This document shows positions 17,064 to 24,271 of a DNA stretch of 64,000 nucleotides, piece after piece. The position numbers were made by a program, and so were the translations under genes. The DNA is from Planococcus salinarum. Lineage in GTDB: Bacteria; Bacillota; Bacilli; Bacillales_A; Planococcaceae. Location: positions 1 to 64,000 of the forward strand of contig NZ_VIFV01000009.1 in NCBI RefSeq assembly GCF_007004625.1, read 5' to 3'. Numbering within the stretch: position 1 is the first letter of the stretch; each line of letters opens with the position of its first letter. Below the pieces are notes generated by a model. That model did not search any database, had not been told where the DNA came from, and saw nothing but the letters and a program-made list of their open reading frames with translations.

Positions 17064-18608
17064 AATTTCATAAATCGCCCTTTTAAAAAGTGCAGACGAT
17101 TTTTCGGATCATTTTTTCCGTTTTTTAAATTTAGGCAGCTGCTAAAGCGGCGTGCTTGGCGGCTTTCAATCGGTCACTCGCCAAACGGCATGCGTTGTAA
17201 ATTAAGGTCACGAATTGAAAATGGACTTTCGCTTTCTTGCCCGTCCGGTGCCGAACGTTATTCAAATCGAAAGACTCCTTCAAGTAAGCGTTGACACGTT
17301 CCACTGCGGCGCGCTGTTTATAGTACAGCGTCCACTTCAAGGAACCTCTGGCAGGCGATGTATATTTTCGAAGGTCTACTGACCTTTTGATTTTAAAGAT
17401 TTTTTGGCAAAGGGAATCGTCTTTCAACGGACACGACGCACACTCTTTGGGACGGGAATATTTCAAGGTTTCGTATTTAGCGTCATAACTGTCGTAGCGA
17501 TACGAGTGTTCCCGTACACACGTCGGCGCGAAATGCTCATCAAACCCGATGACTTCGCCTTCTCGGCGCGGGTTGTACGCGATAACGGCGTGAAGGTTCA
17601 TCTCCTGCAGTTGTTGATAAATGGGTTTGTAATCGTAGCCCTTGTCCAGGATGCCCGCTTGAAAAAGATCCGGCATCGTTTGCTGGATTTGCTTCAGGAG
17701 GGGAATGGCGGCTTTTCCATCATTCAAGCTGCCGGAACTCATGAGTCCTCGGATAATGTACTGGCTGTTCGTACTGACAGCCAAATGAGCTTTGTAGCCG
17801 AACCAAAAGGTGTTTTTTCCATCACTATTTTTCTTGATGCCCCATTTCGGGGCCAGCGGCATCTCGTTTACCAGTGCCTCGGTGGAGGCATCCAATTGAT
17901 GAACAATCTCTTTTTCATAGAGCGTCTTTTCGTCTTCCTGCTTTTGTTTGGCGGCTTGCCATTCGGCTTGTTCGTCTTTCGGCTTCCGTCCTCGTTTTTT
18001 CGGAGCTGGTTTTTCTTTTTTCTCAGACACTGCCGGTTTGTCGCGTGCTTCAAAATGCGTGGCGTCAATGGCCAGAGATTCTTCTGTGATGAAACCTTCC
18101 TGGATCGCTAGAGCCACAAGTACGTCTTGCACTTTCGACAGCGCGTCAGTTTCACTGATCGCCGCAATCATGCGGGAATAAGAAGCTTCAGATGGGACGT
18201 CGTCCGATAACAGAAATCCACAGTCAAAACGAAAAAAAGGGTCTTGTTTTAAGCGCTTCACCAATAACTTTATCGTCGGAATACGCTCCACCACACGAGC
18301 GATCAACGAATAAATCATGGCACCGTAATTGAGTTCTCTCGGCGCGCCTCGATGTGTCTTCTTGTCGAAGATATGAAGAAGCGGACCCAGTTCCAGCGTC
18401 GAGAAAATAGCGTTAAATCGATGGGTAGGTTCCATCTCAAATAATTCATGCATGTCAAATAGGTTATCTTGTCTTATAATAGGCATAGAGCGCTTTCCCT
18501 CCTGTTTGTGTGTTGTTGTGGTGACTACCATTATACAGGATTTGGGGAGGTGCTCTATTTTCATGCCGTTACACACCTAGAGCCGCAAGGTCTCGGAATT
18601 ATGAAATT
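17064..18608 (-). mobile_element. IS1182-type insertion sequence
   Basis: A single transposase gene fills most of the element. The putative ends are AATTTCATAA at 17064-17073 and its inverse TTATGAAATT at 18599-18608. The match extends to about 12 of 13 bases (AATTTCATAA[A/T]TC). I do not see a convincing target duplication outside these ends, so the true limits may differ by some bases. It lies between two IDEAL paralogue loci. Confidence 0.7.
17131..18486 (-). CDS. IS1182 family transposase
   Basis: The 451-residue transposase starts MPIIRQDNLFDMHELFEMEP. It shows the DUF772-type N-terminal region (E-L-N-Y-G-A-M-I-Y-S-L-I-A-R) and a DDE domain: the first Asp in S-L-A-I-D-A-T-H-F-E-A-R-D near residue 140, the second in I-L-D-K-G-Y-D-Y near residue 285, and the Glu in Q-R-A-A-V-E-R-V-N-A-Y-L-K-E near residue 405. 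A basic, charged linker of 60 residues (P-K-K-R-G-R-K-P-K) separates the first parts. AGGAGGG precedes the ATG; an upstream in-frame start is not supported. The reading frame is intact, so the element may be active. Confidence 0.92.
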   Translation of the reverse strand: MPIIRQDNLFDMHELFEMEPTHRFNAIFSTLELGPLLHIFDKKTHRGAPRELNYGAMIYSLIARVVERIPTIKLLVKRLKQDPFFRFDCGFLLSDDVPSEASYSRMIAAISETDALSKVQDVLVALAIQEGFITEESLAIDATHFEARDKPAVSEKKEKPAPKKRGRKPKDEQAEWQAAKQKQEDEKTLYEKEIVHQLDASTEALVNEMPLAPKWGIKKNSDGKNTFWFGYKAHLAVSTNSQYIIRGLMSSGSLNDGKAAIPLLKQIQQTMPDLFQAGILDKGYDYKPIYQQLQEMNLHAVIAYNPRREGEVIGFDEHFAPTCVREHSYRYDSYDAKYETLKYSRPKECASCPLKDDSLCQKIFKIKRSVDLRKYTSPARGSLKWTLYYKQRAAVERVNAYLKESFDLNNVRHRTGKKAKVHFQFVTLIYNACRLASDRLKAAKHAALAAA

Positions 18609-18651
18609 TACTCGATTCATTAAATAAACCAATAACCGAGGAGGGATCTCA

Positions 18652-18936
18652 ATGTCTCGAATGAAAAAAATTGTGTTTTATATCGGCAATATAATCATTG
18701 GAGTTATTTCCAATTATGCTTACTTATATTTATGGATTACCTTCAGTTGGGGAGAGCCGATCCGCTTTTTCTCTCTGGAGACACTGCTGGCCGCAGGTAT
18801 CAGCACGTTGCTTTTTCTTGGGTTCAATTATTTGATGTTGAGGAAAGAAGAAGCTCCGAAAAAATACTGGGGGATTGCATTGGGAGTCGTATTATTGTCC
18901 GTTGCAGTTATTTTGGCAATCATTGAGTTTTCATGA
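18652..18936 (+). CDS. Small membrane protein of unknown function (three TM segments)
   Basis: The 94-residue product has three hydrophobic segments, at about residues 6-30, 41-60 and 72-92, separated by short loops with charged residues (R-K-E-E-A-P-K-K). I do not recognise the family. A strong GAGGAGGGA ribosome site precedes the ATG, which supports it as a real gene. It lies just outside the right end of the IS element. It could have lost its original promoter to the IS insertion, or be read from the element's flank. Confidence 0.6.
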   Translation: MSRMKKIVFYIGNIIIGVISNYAYLYLWITFSWGEPIRFFSLETLLAAGISTLLFLGFNYLMLRKEEAPKKYWGIALGVVLLSVAVILAIIEFS

Positions 18937-18966
18937 AAAGCCTGCTAACTCACAATCATGACCGGT

Positions 18967-19110
18967 ACAGGAATATCTTGTAGCTGTTCTTGGTGTTATG
19001 ATTATCTGCATCTCACTCAAGTGGAAGGCATTCCGCTGACCAAAACCAAAAAAGCCGGCAAGCTTGAATTTTTGGCTGAGTTGAATGAGAGGGTTCAGAC
19101 ATTATTTTAG
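18967..19110 (+). pseudogene. Remnant of a third IDEAL-domain paralogue
   Basis: Reading from 19009 gives H-L-T-Q-V-E-G-I-P-L-T-K-T-K-K-A-G-K-L-E-F-L-A-E-L-N-E-R. This matches the middle of paralogue 1 (H-F-T-Q-L-E-V-I-P-M...A-G-E-L-E-F-L) joined directly to its end (A-E-L-N). The IDEAL motif itself is missing through an internal deletion. Upstream of 19009, DNA similarity continues to about 18967 but in shifted frames. It is followed by the same kind of terminator as the two intact paralogues. Confidence 0.65.
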
Positions 19111-19141
19111 ATAAGCAGAACTGAAAAGATAGTGATCCAGG

Positions 19142-19177
19142 AAAGAGCAGAGGCATAAGGGAGCCACTGCTCTTTTT
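19142..19177 (+). terminator. Terminator after the IDEAL remnant
   Basis: AAGAGCAG / CTGCTCTTTTT hairpin, similar in position and sequence to those after both intact IDEAL genes. Confidence 0.8.
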
Positions 19178-19386
19178 GACTAGTGTGGAGAAATAAGGCC
19201 TGTTTGGCCGGTTGCTCTATAAGCCTCGAAATCGGAGCATATTTATTGAGTTCTGATTGAGGAAATAGTAGTATTCGGTTTACCCCCTTAAATGAGTAGG
19301 AGTTGCTCGAGAGGGTATTGATAATTGTAGTGCATGAATTACGTTCAAATTATTATAAAAATATATGAAAAAGCAGGTGTTCAAAT

Positions 19387-19719
19387 ATGAATGAAGATAA
19401 AACAATACTGAAGACTAGTGATTGGGTTAAGGGAACATCGCTCGATGGTGAAATAATTATTGGGTTTATAGATTCGATGAGCATGGTGCAGGGCGCTGTG
19501 AATGTCACTGTTGCCGAAAGCGATAATGAAAGCATTATCGGGATGACGATTCCATTAGGGGTAAAACAGGTAGAGAGCTTGCCGGAATCGGCTCCGAAAG
19601 ACACTGCCCAGTTGGAGTATCTGATTGATCTGGCTTTGCAGACTGGGGATAAAGCTTGGTTTGAAGAGCTTACCGGTGAGTTGAATGAAAAGGCGCTAAC
19701 GGTGAAGCAGGAATCATAA
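19387..19719 (+). CDS. IDEAL-domain protein, paralogue 2
   Basis: The 110-residue paralogue of 16472-16795 starts MNEDKTILKTSDWVKGTSLD. It keeps the same N-terminal domain (G-E-I-I-I-G-F-I-D-S-M) and C-terminal IDEAL-like segment L-E-Y-L-I-D-L-A-L-Q-T-G-D-K-A-W-F-E-E-L. There is no signal or membrane segment. A weak AGCAGGTG site lies before the ATG. Function is not known. The duplicated arrangement, with shared terminator types, suggests tandem duplication later split by the IS element and an unrelated membrane protein gene. Confidence 0.65.
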   Translation: MNEDKTILKTSDWVKGTSLDGEIIIGFIDSMSMVQGAVNVTVAESDNESIIGMTIPLGVKQVESLPESAPKDTAQLEYLIDLALQTGDKAWFEELTGELNEKALTVKQES

Positions 19720-19734
19720 GAATTGAATACATGG

Positions 19735-19773
19735 TAGAGCAGAGGCTGATAAAAAGCCTGCTGCTCTTTTTTA
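19735..19773 (+). terminator. Terminator after IDEAL paralogue 2
   Basis: AGAGCAG-AGGCT / AGCCT-GCTGCTCT stem followed by TTTTTTATT. Confidence 0.88.
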
Positions 19774-19992
19774 TTAGATTAGTTACGCATTTGACAAATA
19801 AAATTCAATATTGACAGTAAAATTTGTGCGTTTATCGGAAACAACAGCCAGTCATAAATCGGACTAACACTTAAAAGAAGCTTATCGAATTATCCAAAAC
19901 CATTTTGGATTCAGCGAATGGCAAAGAGGGATGAAGAGCGTTTGTATAGAAAGTAACAAAGATGATTATAAAAAGCTAAAGGATGATCAGCC

Positions 19993-21030
19993 ATGCGCTA
20001 TAACCAGATGACCCTCGAAGAACTGGAAGAACAGGACCGCCAGCTTCATCTGCAAACCCCTGATCTTGAAGAATCCTTATTGTATCAGCGGAAGATCGAG
20101 CTTTATAAGGCGATGCACCACAAAGTTAAGCAAAGGGTTCACAGAAAGCAGGAAGACCAGAGCTATTTGGACGACATAACTGAACGGCTCGTTTTCAATC
20201 TGGTGCATTACGGCACATACCTGAAAAAGGCGGACCAAAAGGTTGACCAGGTGGCGATACCGAACTTGAAACGGGCATTAAGCTATGATCCGTACAATCC
20301 GGCTGCCGCCTACCGATTAGGGTTCATCTACTATCGCAACGGCAGCTTTATAAACGCTGCGAACTATTTTCAGAAGGCCATTCTTTCCGAGCGTTTCAAT
20401 ACGAATAAAAAAATGGCACTGACGGACCGGCAAAAAGTGAACGCGCAATTGTATCTGACAAACAGCGCGTTGCATATTGCGAAAGAGTCGCAGGAGGATC
20501 TTGCGAAGTTTCCGGCAGACGAAGTCGAAAAATTGCCCGGCTATGAATTTTCCAGCCTGTACGACAGCATAACTGAAAACGATGCTTATTTAAGCTCCCA
20601 TGCCTTTTATCAGGAAACGGCATTGGGCAGAACGACTTGCTCGAAACGGCATTGCGACGAGCTGGCAATGGACAATCCCAAGGACACGATTGTGCTGTAT
20701 TTTGGCGACGTCGAAACAAGCGTTAGTTTTAACGGCAAGAGTGAAGACTTGACCAAGAGGACGAGTGATGTGCTGCGGCATTTATTGACGAGCAGTTCGG
20801 CTGGCGCTCCTGCCAATACCCATGCTGTAAAGGAATGCTTTGGAGATCTTAGTCACGATGATGATGTACCGTGGTCAACTTATAGGCAAGCTGTGCGTAG
20901 GGTAAGGGAAGCTTTAGAAGCTTGTGCTATTCCGGCAGTCATTGAAACATCTTCAGGAAATCGGGCGTATTATTATAACGGTTCATTTCCGTATCTAATT
21001 TTTTACCGAGTCGACGATGAAATTGAATAA
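19993..21030 (+). CDS. TPR protein with C-terminal winged-helix-like domain
   Basis: The 345-residue soluble protein has three parts. Residues 1-60 are helical and highly charged. Residues 85-180 contain tetratricopeptide-like helices (A-I-P-N-L-K-R-A-L-S-Y-D-P-Y-N-P-A-A-A-Y then R-N-G-S-F-I-N-A-A-N-Y-F). Residues 232-340 (V-L-Y-F-G-D-V-E-T-S-V..., L-T-K-R-T-S-D-V-L-R-H-L-L, then W-S-T-Y-R-Q-A-V-R-R-V-R-E-A-L) resemble an OmpR/SARP-like winged-helix DNA-binding domain placed at the C-terminus. A transcriptional or sensing role is an inference. AAAGGATGATC precedes the ATG. A terminator separates it from the metallopeptidase gene downstream. Confidence 0.55.
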   Translation: MRYNQMTLEELEEQDRQLHLQTPDLEESLLYQRKIELYKAMHHKVKQRVHRKQEDQSYLDDITERLVFNLVHYGTYLKKADQKVDQVAIPNLKRALSYDPYNPAAAYRLGFIYYRNGSFINAANYFQKAILSERFNTNKKMALTDRQKVNAQLYLTNSALHIAKESQEDLAKFPADEVEKLPGYEFSSLYDSITENDAYLSSHAFYQETALGRTTCSKRHCDELAMDNPKDTIVLYFGDVETSVSFNGKSEDLTKRTSDVLRHLLTSSSAGAPANTHAVKECFGDLSHDDDVPWSTYRQAVRRVREALEACAIPAVIETSSGNRAYYYNGSFPYLIFYRVDDEIE

Positions 21031-21043
21031 CCCCTACCTCCCT

Positions 21044-21076
21044 GGAGCTGTGACATTCGTGTCACAGCTCTTATTT
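21044..21076 (+). terminator. Terminator between the TPR gene and the metallopeptidase gene
   Basis: Perfect stem GAGCTGTGAC / GTCACAGCTC with a 6-nt loop, then TTATTTTAT. It ends 38 nt before the next start, so it may also act as an attenuator for the peptidase gene. Confidence 0.88.
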
Positions 21077-21113
21077 TATAATAAGGGCAATACCAGAAAG
21101 GGAGAGGATGCAC

Positions 21114-22472
21114 ATGCAGAACTTGAACCGATTATTTATTCGCCACGGATTTCTGATAGAGGAAATTGGGGAAGGAAGATTTGATTGCCTGAAAGAAACC
21201 GAAGAGAATATGAAGTTTCTTAAGGAAACCCTGGATGAACTTTTTGTGGCTTACTCAAGTGTTCATGGCTTATTGAAAATTGAAGAAAGGGAACTTGATG
21301 AAGAACTGTGGCTGCGTGCGGTGGATTTCAAATTTAGAGGGCGGACCGAGATGCTACAGTTTGGACCCGGCGTGGACATTCCCGGCATCAAAAATTTCGA
21401 CACCTATATGGCAGGTGTCATCCGCCAATTGAATCGGCTGGGCCTGTCGACAACCAGTTGCTGCGATGGCCACGAAAAGAAGCTTCCTGGCATTTCATTT
21501 ACCAGAGAGACGGATATGGCAACCGTTGTTAAAGTGCTGACGGTCATTGGACTGCCGAACATCCATATTCGCAATCACTCCGTCAGTATACGAGTGCCGC
21601 GAATCCAATTGCTCGATGCGGCTGAAGCATTAAACACATTTTCTCCGGAAGACCTGGAGAAGGGTATGGAGGAATTGAAAAAGCGGTCATTCCTCATGGA
21701 GCTTGAAAGCTGCCTGTCAATCGACGGTGAAAGTGGAGACGAAGATGACATTCGCGACTGGGTCCGAAGCAAACTCGTGAATCATGCAGACTCCTTGGAA
21801 ATGGACCACAAGGGCAATATACTGGCTGTTAAGGTTTATGGGAGAGGAAAAGGACCGGTGATTTTATTGAATGCGCATCTGGATACCGTATACAGTTTTG
21901 ATGAAGGGCGCGAGATCATAAAAGACGGCAACATCTGGACCAGCAGCAGCGGTATTTTGGGCGCAGATGACCGGGCGGGTGTCGCCATCCTATTGGAAAC
22001 ACTGAAACGTCTGGATGCAACGAACTTCAATGGGACCGTGAAATACATTTTCACCGTCGAAGAAGAAATCGGTCTCCTGGGAGCGAAGGCAGTCGATGCG
22101 AATTTCCTGCATGATGTTGATGCGGCCTTTGTCATCGACCGAAAAGGCAAGGGTGATATTGTGACTTCCTGTGGCGGGTATGAGCAATTCTGTGACGAGT
22201 CATTCGGTAAATTCATCGAAGAAACTGCCAGCAACTACGGACTAGCGGGTTGGAAATGCACAGCCGGCGGCAACAGTGATACGCGCATCTGGGCTTCGCA
22301 CAGCATTCAAAGTGTGAACTTGTCAGCCGGTTATTATCATGAACATAGCGCTGATGAGTATTTGGATGTTGAAGGGTGTTTAGGGACGGTTGAGTTGTTA
22401 CTGGCGTTATTCAAAGAAGCTGGGACGATGAGGCGGATAGTCAGGAAAGTGGAAAGGGGTTATAAGGTGTAA
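21114..22472 (+). CDS. M20/M42-type metallopeptidase with an extra N-terminal domain
   Basis: The C-terminal part (from about residue 185) is a zinc peptidase related to M20/M42/PepT. It has H-L-D-T-V-Y (metal ligand and adjacent Asp), G-A-D-D-R-A-G (bridging Asp), E-E-E-I-G-L-L-G-A (general base and ligand), V-I-D-R-K-G, N-S-D-T-R-I-W and a late ligand His in Y-H-E-H-S-A-D-E-Y. The first 180 residues form a separate domain I do not recognise, with V-I-R-Q-L-N-R-L-G-L-S-T-T-S-C-C-D-G-H, a Cys-rich motif that could bind metal. ATG 21114 has GGGAG at good spacing; ATG 21108 sits too close to it. It is cytoplasmic, with unknown substrate; aminopeptidase or amidohydrolase activity is inferred. 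Confidence 0.7.
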   Translation: MQNLNRLFIRHGFLIEEIGEGRFDCLKETEENMKFLKETLDELFVAYSSVHGLLKIEERELDEELWLRAVDFKFRGRTEMLQFGPGVDIPGIKNFDTYMAGVIRQLNRLGLSTTSCCDGHEKKLPGISFTRETDMATVVKVLTVIGLPNIHIRNHSVSIRVPRIQLLDAAEALNTFSPEDLEKGMEELKKRSFLMELESCLSIDGESGDEDDIRDWVRSKLVNHADSLEMDHKGNILAVKVYGRGKGPVILLNAHLDTVYSFDEGREIIKDGNIWTSSSGILGADDRAGVAILLETLKRLDATNFNGTVKYIFTVEEEIGLLGAKAVDANFLHDVDAAFVIDRKGKGDIVTSCGGYEQFCDESFGKFIEETASNYGLAGWKCTAGGNSDTRIWASHSIQSVNLSAGYYHEHSADEYLDVEGCLGTVELLLALFKEAGTMRRIVRKVERGYKV

Positions 22473-22590
22473 AGGACTTAGAAAAAACCGTGTTCCTTTG
22501 ACAAACACCGTCTTTCAATCACAAAAGAGATAAAAGCGAAGGCCGCTGCATTAAATAGTACCTAAAAACACAGTATGTTATAATTTAGAT

Positions 22591-22727
22591 ATAAAAAAGA
22601 CCGAGTGCGTTAACACCCGGTCGATGCATTACATCCCGTATAAGAGCGGCTGGCCAAAATAGTGAATGTTTATCTTAAATAGTAATCGCCCACAATCCTG
22701 CCAGGGAGGGGGCGGTTACTTTTTTTG
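22591..22727 (+). ncRNA. Antisense antitoxin RNA of type I module 1
   Basis: An extended -10 promoter (TGTTATAAT, with TATAAT at 22579-22584) precedes a transcript expected to start near 22591. A clean terminator follows at 22682-22726 (GTAATCGCCC / GGGCGGTTAC then seven T's). The RNA, about 136 nt, is antisense to the 3' UTR and the last third of the toxin ORF. This overlapping-3'-end layout is that of TxpA/RatA and BsrG/SR4. Expression is inferred, not shown. Confidence 0.7.
22593..22622 (-). terminator. Terminator of toxin mRNA 1
   Basis: On the minus strand GACCGGGTG / CACTCGGTC is followed by TTTTTTAT. The same hairpin is present at the second locus (about 23578-23606). Confidence 0.85.
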
Positions 22728-22825
22728 TTTATGGCAATTGCGATGATTGCGACTCCAGCCGTTAAGGCTGAAACGAGGATTATACCGAATTGAAACAGCA
22801 TATTCATAGCATCGTAAGTTACCAT
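22670..22825 (-). CDS. Putative holin-like type I toxin
   Basis: This 51-residue hydrophobic peptide starts MVTYDAMNMLFQFGIILVSA and has one membrane segment followed by N-K-K. The start V-T-Y-D-A and the transmembrane pattern match the putative holin-like toxin family of Gram-positive type I systems. A strong AAAGGGGGTG site precedes the ATG. Compared with the second copy, one base is missing in the A run after A-I-N-K-K. It therefore reads past the usual stop and gains a 16-residue hydrophilic tail (S-N-R-P-L-P-G-R-I-V-G-D-Y-Y-L-R). The toxin would depolarise the membrane unless silenced by the antisense RNA. Confidence 0.78.
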   Translation of the reverse strand: MVTYDAMNMLFQFGIILVSALTAGVAIIAIAINKKSNRPLPGRIVGDYYLR

Positions 22826-23003
22826 ATTTAAACACCCCCTTTCTCAAGGGAGTGCCAACCGCCCGTCCACTTTATGTAGCTGCATTCCTTAGTTTATCAT
22901 GTAAATAAGGAGTTTACTATTCCCATTCAGGTGCCTTGAAATTGGGCTGGGATCCGTAGAAAATTAATGTAAGTATAACTTTTCAAAACAATTGGATTAA
23001 AAC

Positions 23004-23315
23004 CTAATTTGCCACTCTATCACGATATATGATTATAGTACTCACATTTAAAATGATTGTAACGAAGAGAAGAACTGCTGAAACAAGAGCGACAGCTCCC
23101 ATCGTGTCCATAAGAGAAGGCCAATCTTCAATCTTTACTAGGTAATAACTATAAAATATCTGAAAACTCAGCGAAATAGCACAAGCACTAAGACTTATAA
23201 TTGAACGAGTGATCCAATGGTTTTGCTTTTCATAGCGTCCGAAATTTACAACAGGAAGTACCCAAGCAATTAGTCCAAGCACGAGGCTGCCAAGATTAAG
23301 CCAACCAAAATCCAA
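23004..23315 (-). CDS. Small membrane protein (four TM), unknown function
   Basis: The 103-residue product reads (M)DFGWLNLGSLVLGLIAWVLP and continues with three more hydrophobic segments, ending N-V-S-T-I-I-I-Y-R. Similar Bacillales proteins are often labelled 'cytochrome c oxidase subunit 4', apparently on weak grounds, and I see no haem or copper ligands to support that. A TTG start at 23315 is chosen because AAGGGGAG lies exactly seven bases upstream. An ATG at 23333 would put that site inside the gene. It lies between the two toxin loci and has no operon partner. Confidence 0.65.
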   Translation of the reverse strand: MDFGWLNLGSLVLGLIAWVLPVVNFGRYEKQNHWITRSIISLSACAISLSFQIFYSYYLVKIEDWPSLMDTMGAVALVSAVLLFVTIILNVSTIIIYRDRVAN

Positions 23316-23573
23316 TTCTAATCTCCCCTTCATTGTTCTTATTCTTTTTCAGCCATTCTGCCCCTTAGATGAATAAGAAGTATGATTATTTCATCAACTT
23401 AGACGTCCTATATGTGCCAAAAGTTTCCTTAGTTAGTATCAAATCCTCGGATGAAATCATTCATAAGCAATACGCTTTTTTAAACCCAATTAACAACTCC
23501 CGTAAATTTTTAAATAGAGGAAACCATATTATCAATACCAGAACCTAAAAACACAGTATGCTATAATTTAGAC

Positions 23574-23714
23574 ATAAAAAAGACCGAGTGCGTTAACACC
23601 CGGTCGATGCAGTACATGGCGTATAAGATCGGCTGGCCAAATTGAAGATGTTTTTTAAGCAAAAGAGTAACCACCTACAATCCTGGCAGGGAGAAGGCGG
23701 TTACTTCTTTTTGT
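23574..23714 (+). ncRNA. Antisense antitoxin RNA of degenerate type I module 2
   Basis: This second copy of the antitoxin region has the same extended -10 (TGCTATAAT, TATAAT at 23562-23567). It shares the GACCGAGTG/CACCCGGTC hairpin and has a slightly weakened terminator at 23666-23713 (GTAACCACCT / AGGCGGTTAC, one mismatch, then TTCTTTTT). The promoter is preserved although the matching toxin has lost its 5' half. Confidence 0.6.
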
Positions 23715-23757
23715 TGATGGCAGTTGCGATGATCGCCACTCCAGCGCTTGAAGGTGA
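23701..23757 (-). pseudogene. Truncated holin-like toxin, copy 2
   Basis: The minus strand keeps A-G-V-A-I-I-A-T-A-I-N-K-K-K and a stop, the second half of the toxin, in good agreement with copy 1 at 22670-22825. The N-terminal half and ribosome site are replaced by unrelated sequence, and repeat copy D starts about 70 nt further on. Insertion of that repeat or a nearby deletion may have removed the toxin start. Confidence 0.65.
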
Positions 23758-23827
23758 GCACTGAACAGAAACCGATACAAAAAAACACATCTTTATGGGT
23801 TATAATAATTATACATAAGCAACTATA

Positions 23828-24241
23828 TTAGTTGAAGTAAAGAATTATATTTTCATTTATGGACAAGGGCAAAGATTATGCTCCTGCACAAGCTAGTCGC
23901 AAAGGAGGTGCCATCTTCGTGTGGCACATCTTGATTTTGGCTCCTGAGATAAGTCGAGAAGAGCACTCCTCTTTTTCTCCGGCGGCATCCGTCTGCGCTT
24001 AGGGAACTCTCTAGAGATATGGAGCAAAACAGCGAAGACGCCCAGGGGGCCAAGCGAAGTGCTGAGATCCACTCGGGCGAAGTGCAACGAGACCGAGTTA
24101 GCTCAGCGCAAGCCAAGAGTTGGCCGTAGCCTGCAAGGCCGGCTCTTTGCGACGAAGCAGCGCAGCGATGCAGGAGCACGGGTTTTGGCAAGCGCAGCTG
24201 TTTTGCGGAATATCGGCTACTATAGATTATTAGTTCAACTT
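23828..24241 (-). repeat. Dispersed GATAT-core repeat, copy D (AGTTGAACTAA-type ends)
   Basis: In minus orientation it begins AGTTGAACTAATAATCTAT and ends TTTACTTCAACTAA. The core spans 24016-24214 (GATATGGAGCAAAACAGC ... GCTGTTTTGCGGAATATC on the plus strand). It contains the same blocks as copies A, B and E. It ends 30 nt before the macro-domain gene and therefore forms most of that gene's upstream region. The 23334-23573 part of this gap is AT-rich and empty. Confidence 0.8.
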
Positions 24242-24271
24242 ATATAGAAAAAACCGAAAGGGGACTGGCAC

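Noticed and set aside
17404-18111. 235-codon plus-strand frame within the IS element
   Set aside because: Antisense to the transposase, whose DDE motifs and start are clear.
23853-24191. Open frames inside the GATAT repeats (also at 5543-5731, 25697-26092 and 32107-32415)
   Set aside because: They arise from GC-rich repeat sequence, differ between copies, contain shared repeat blocks in different frames and lack ribosome sites.
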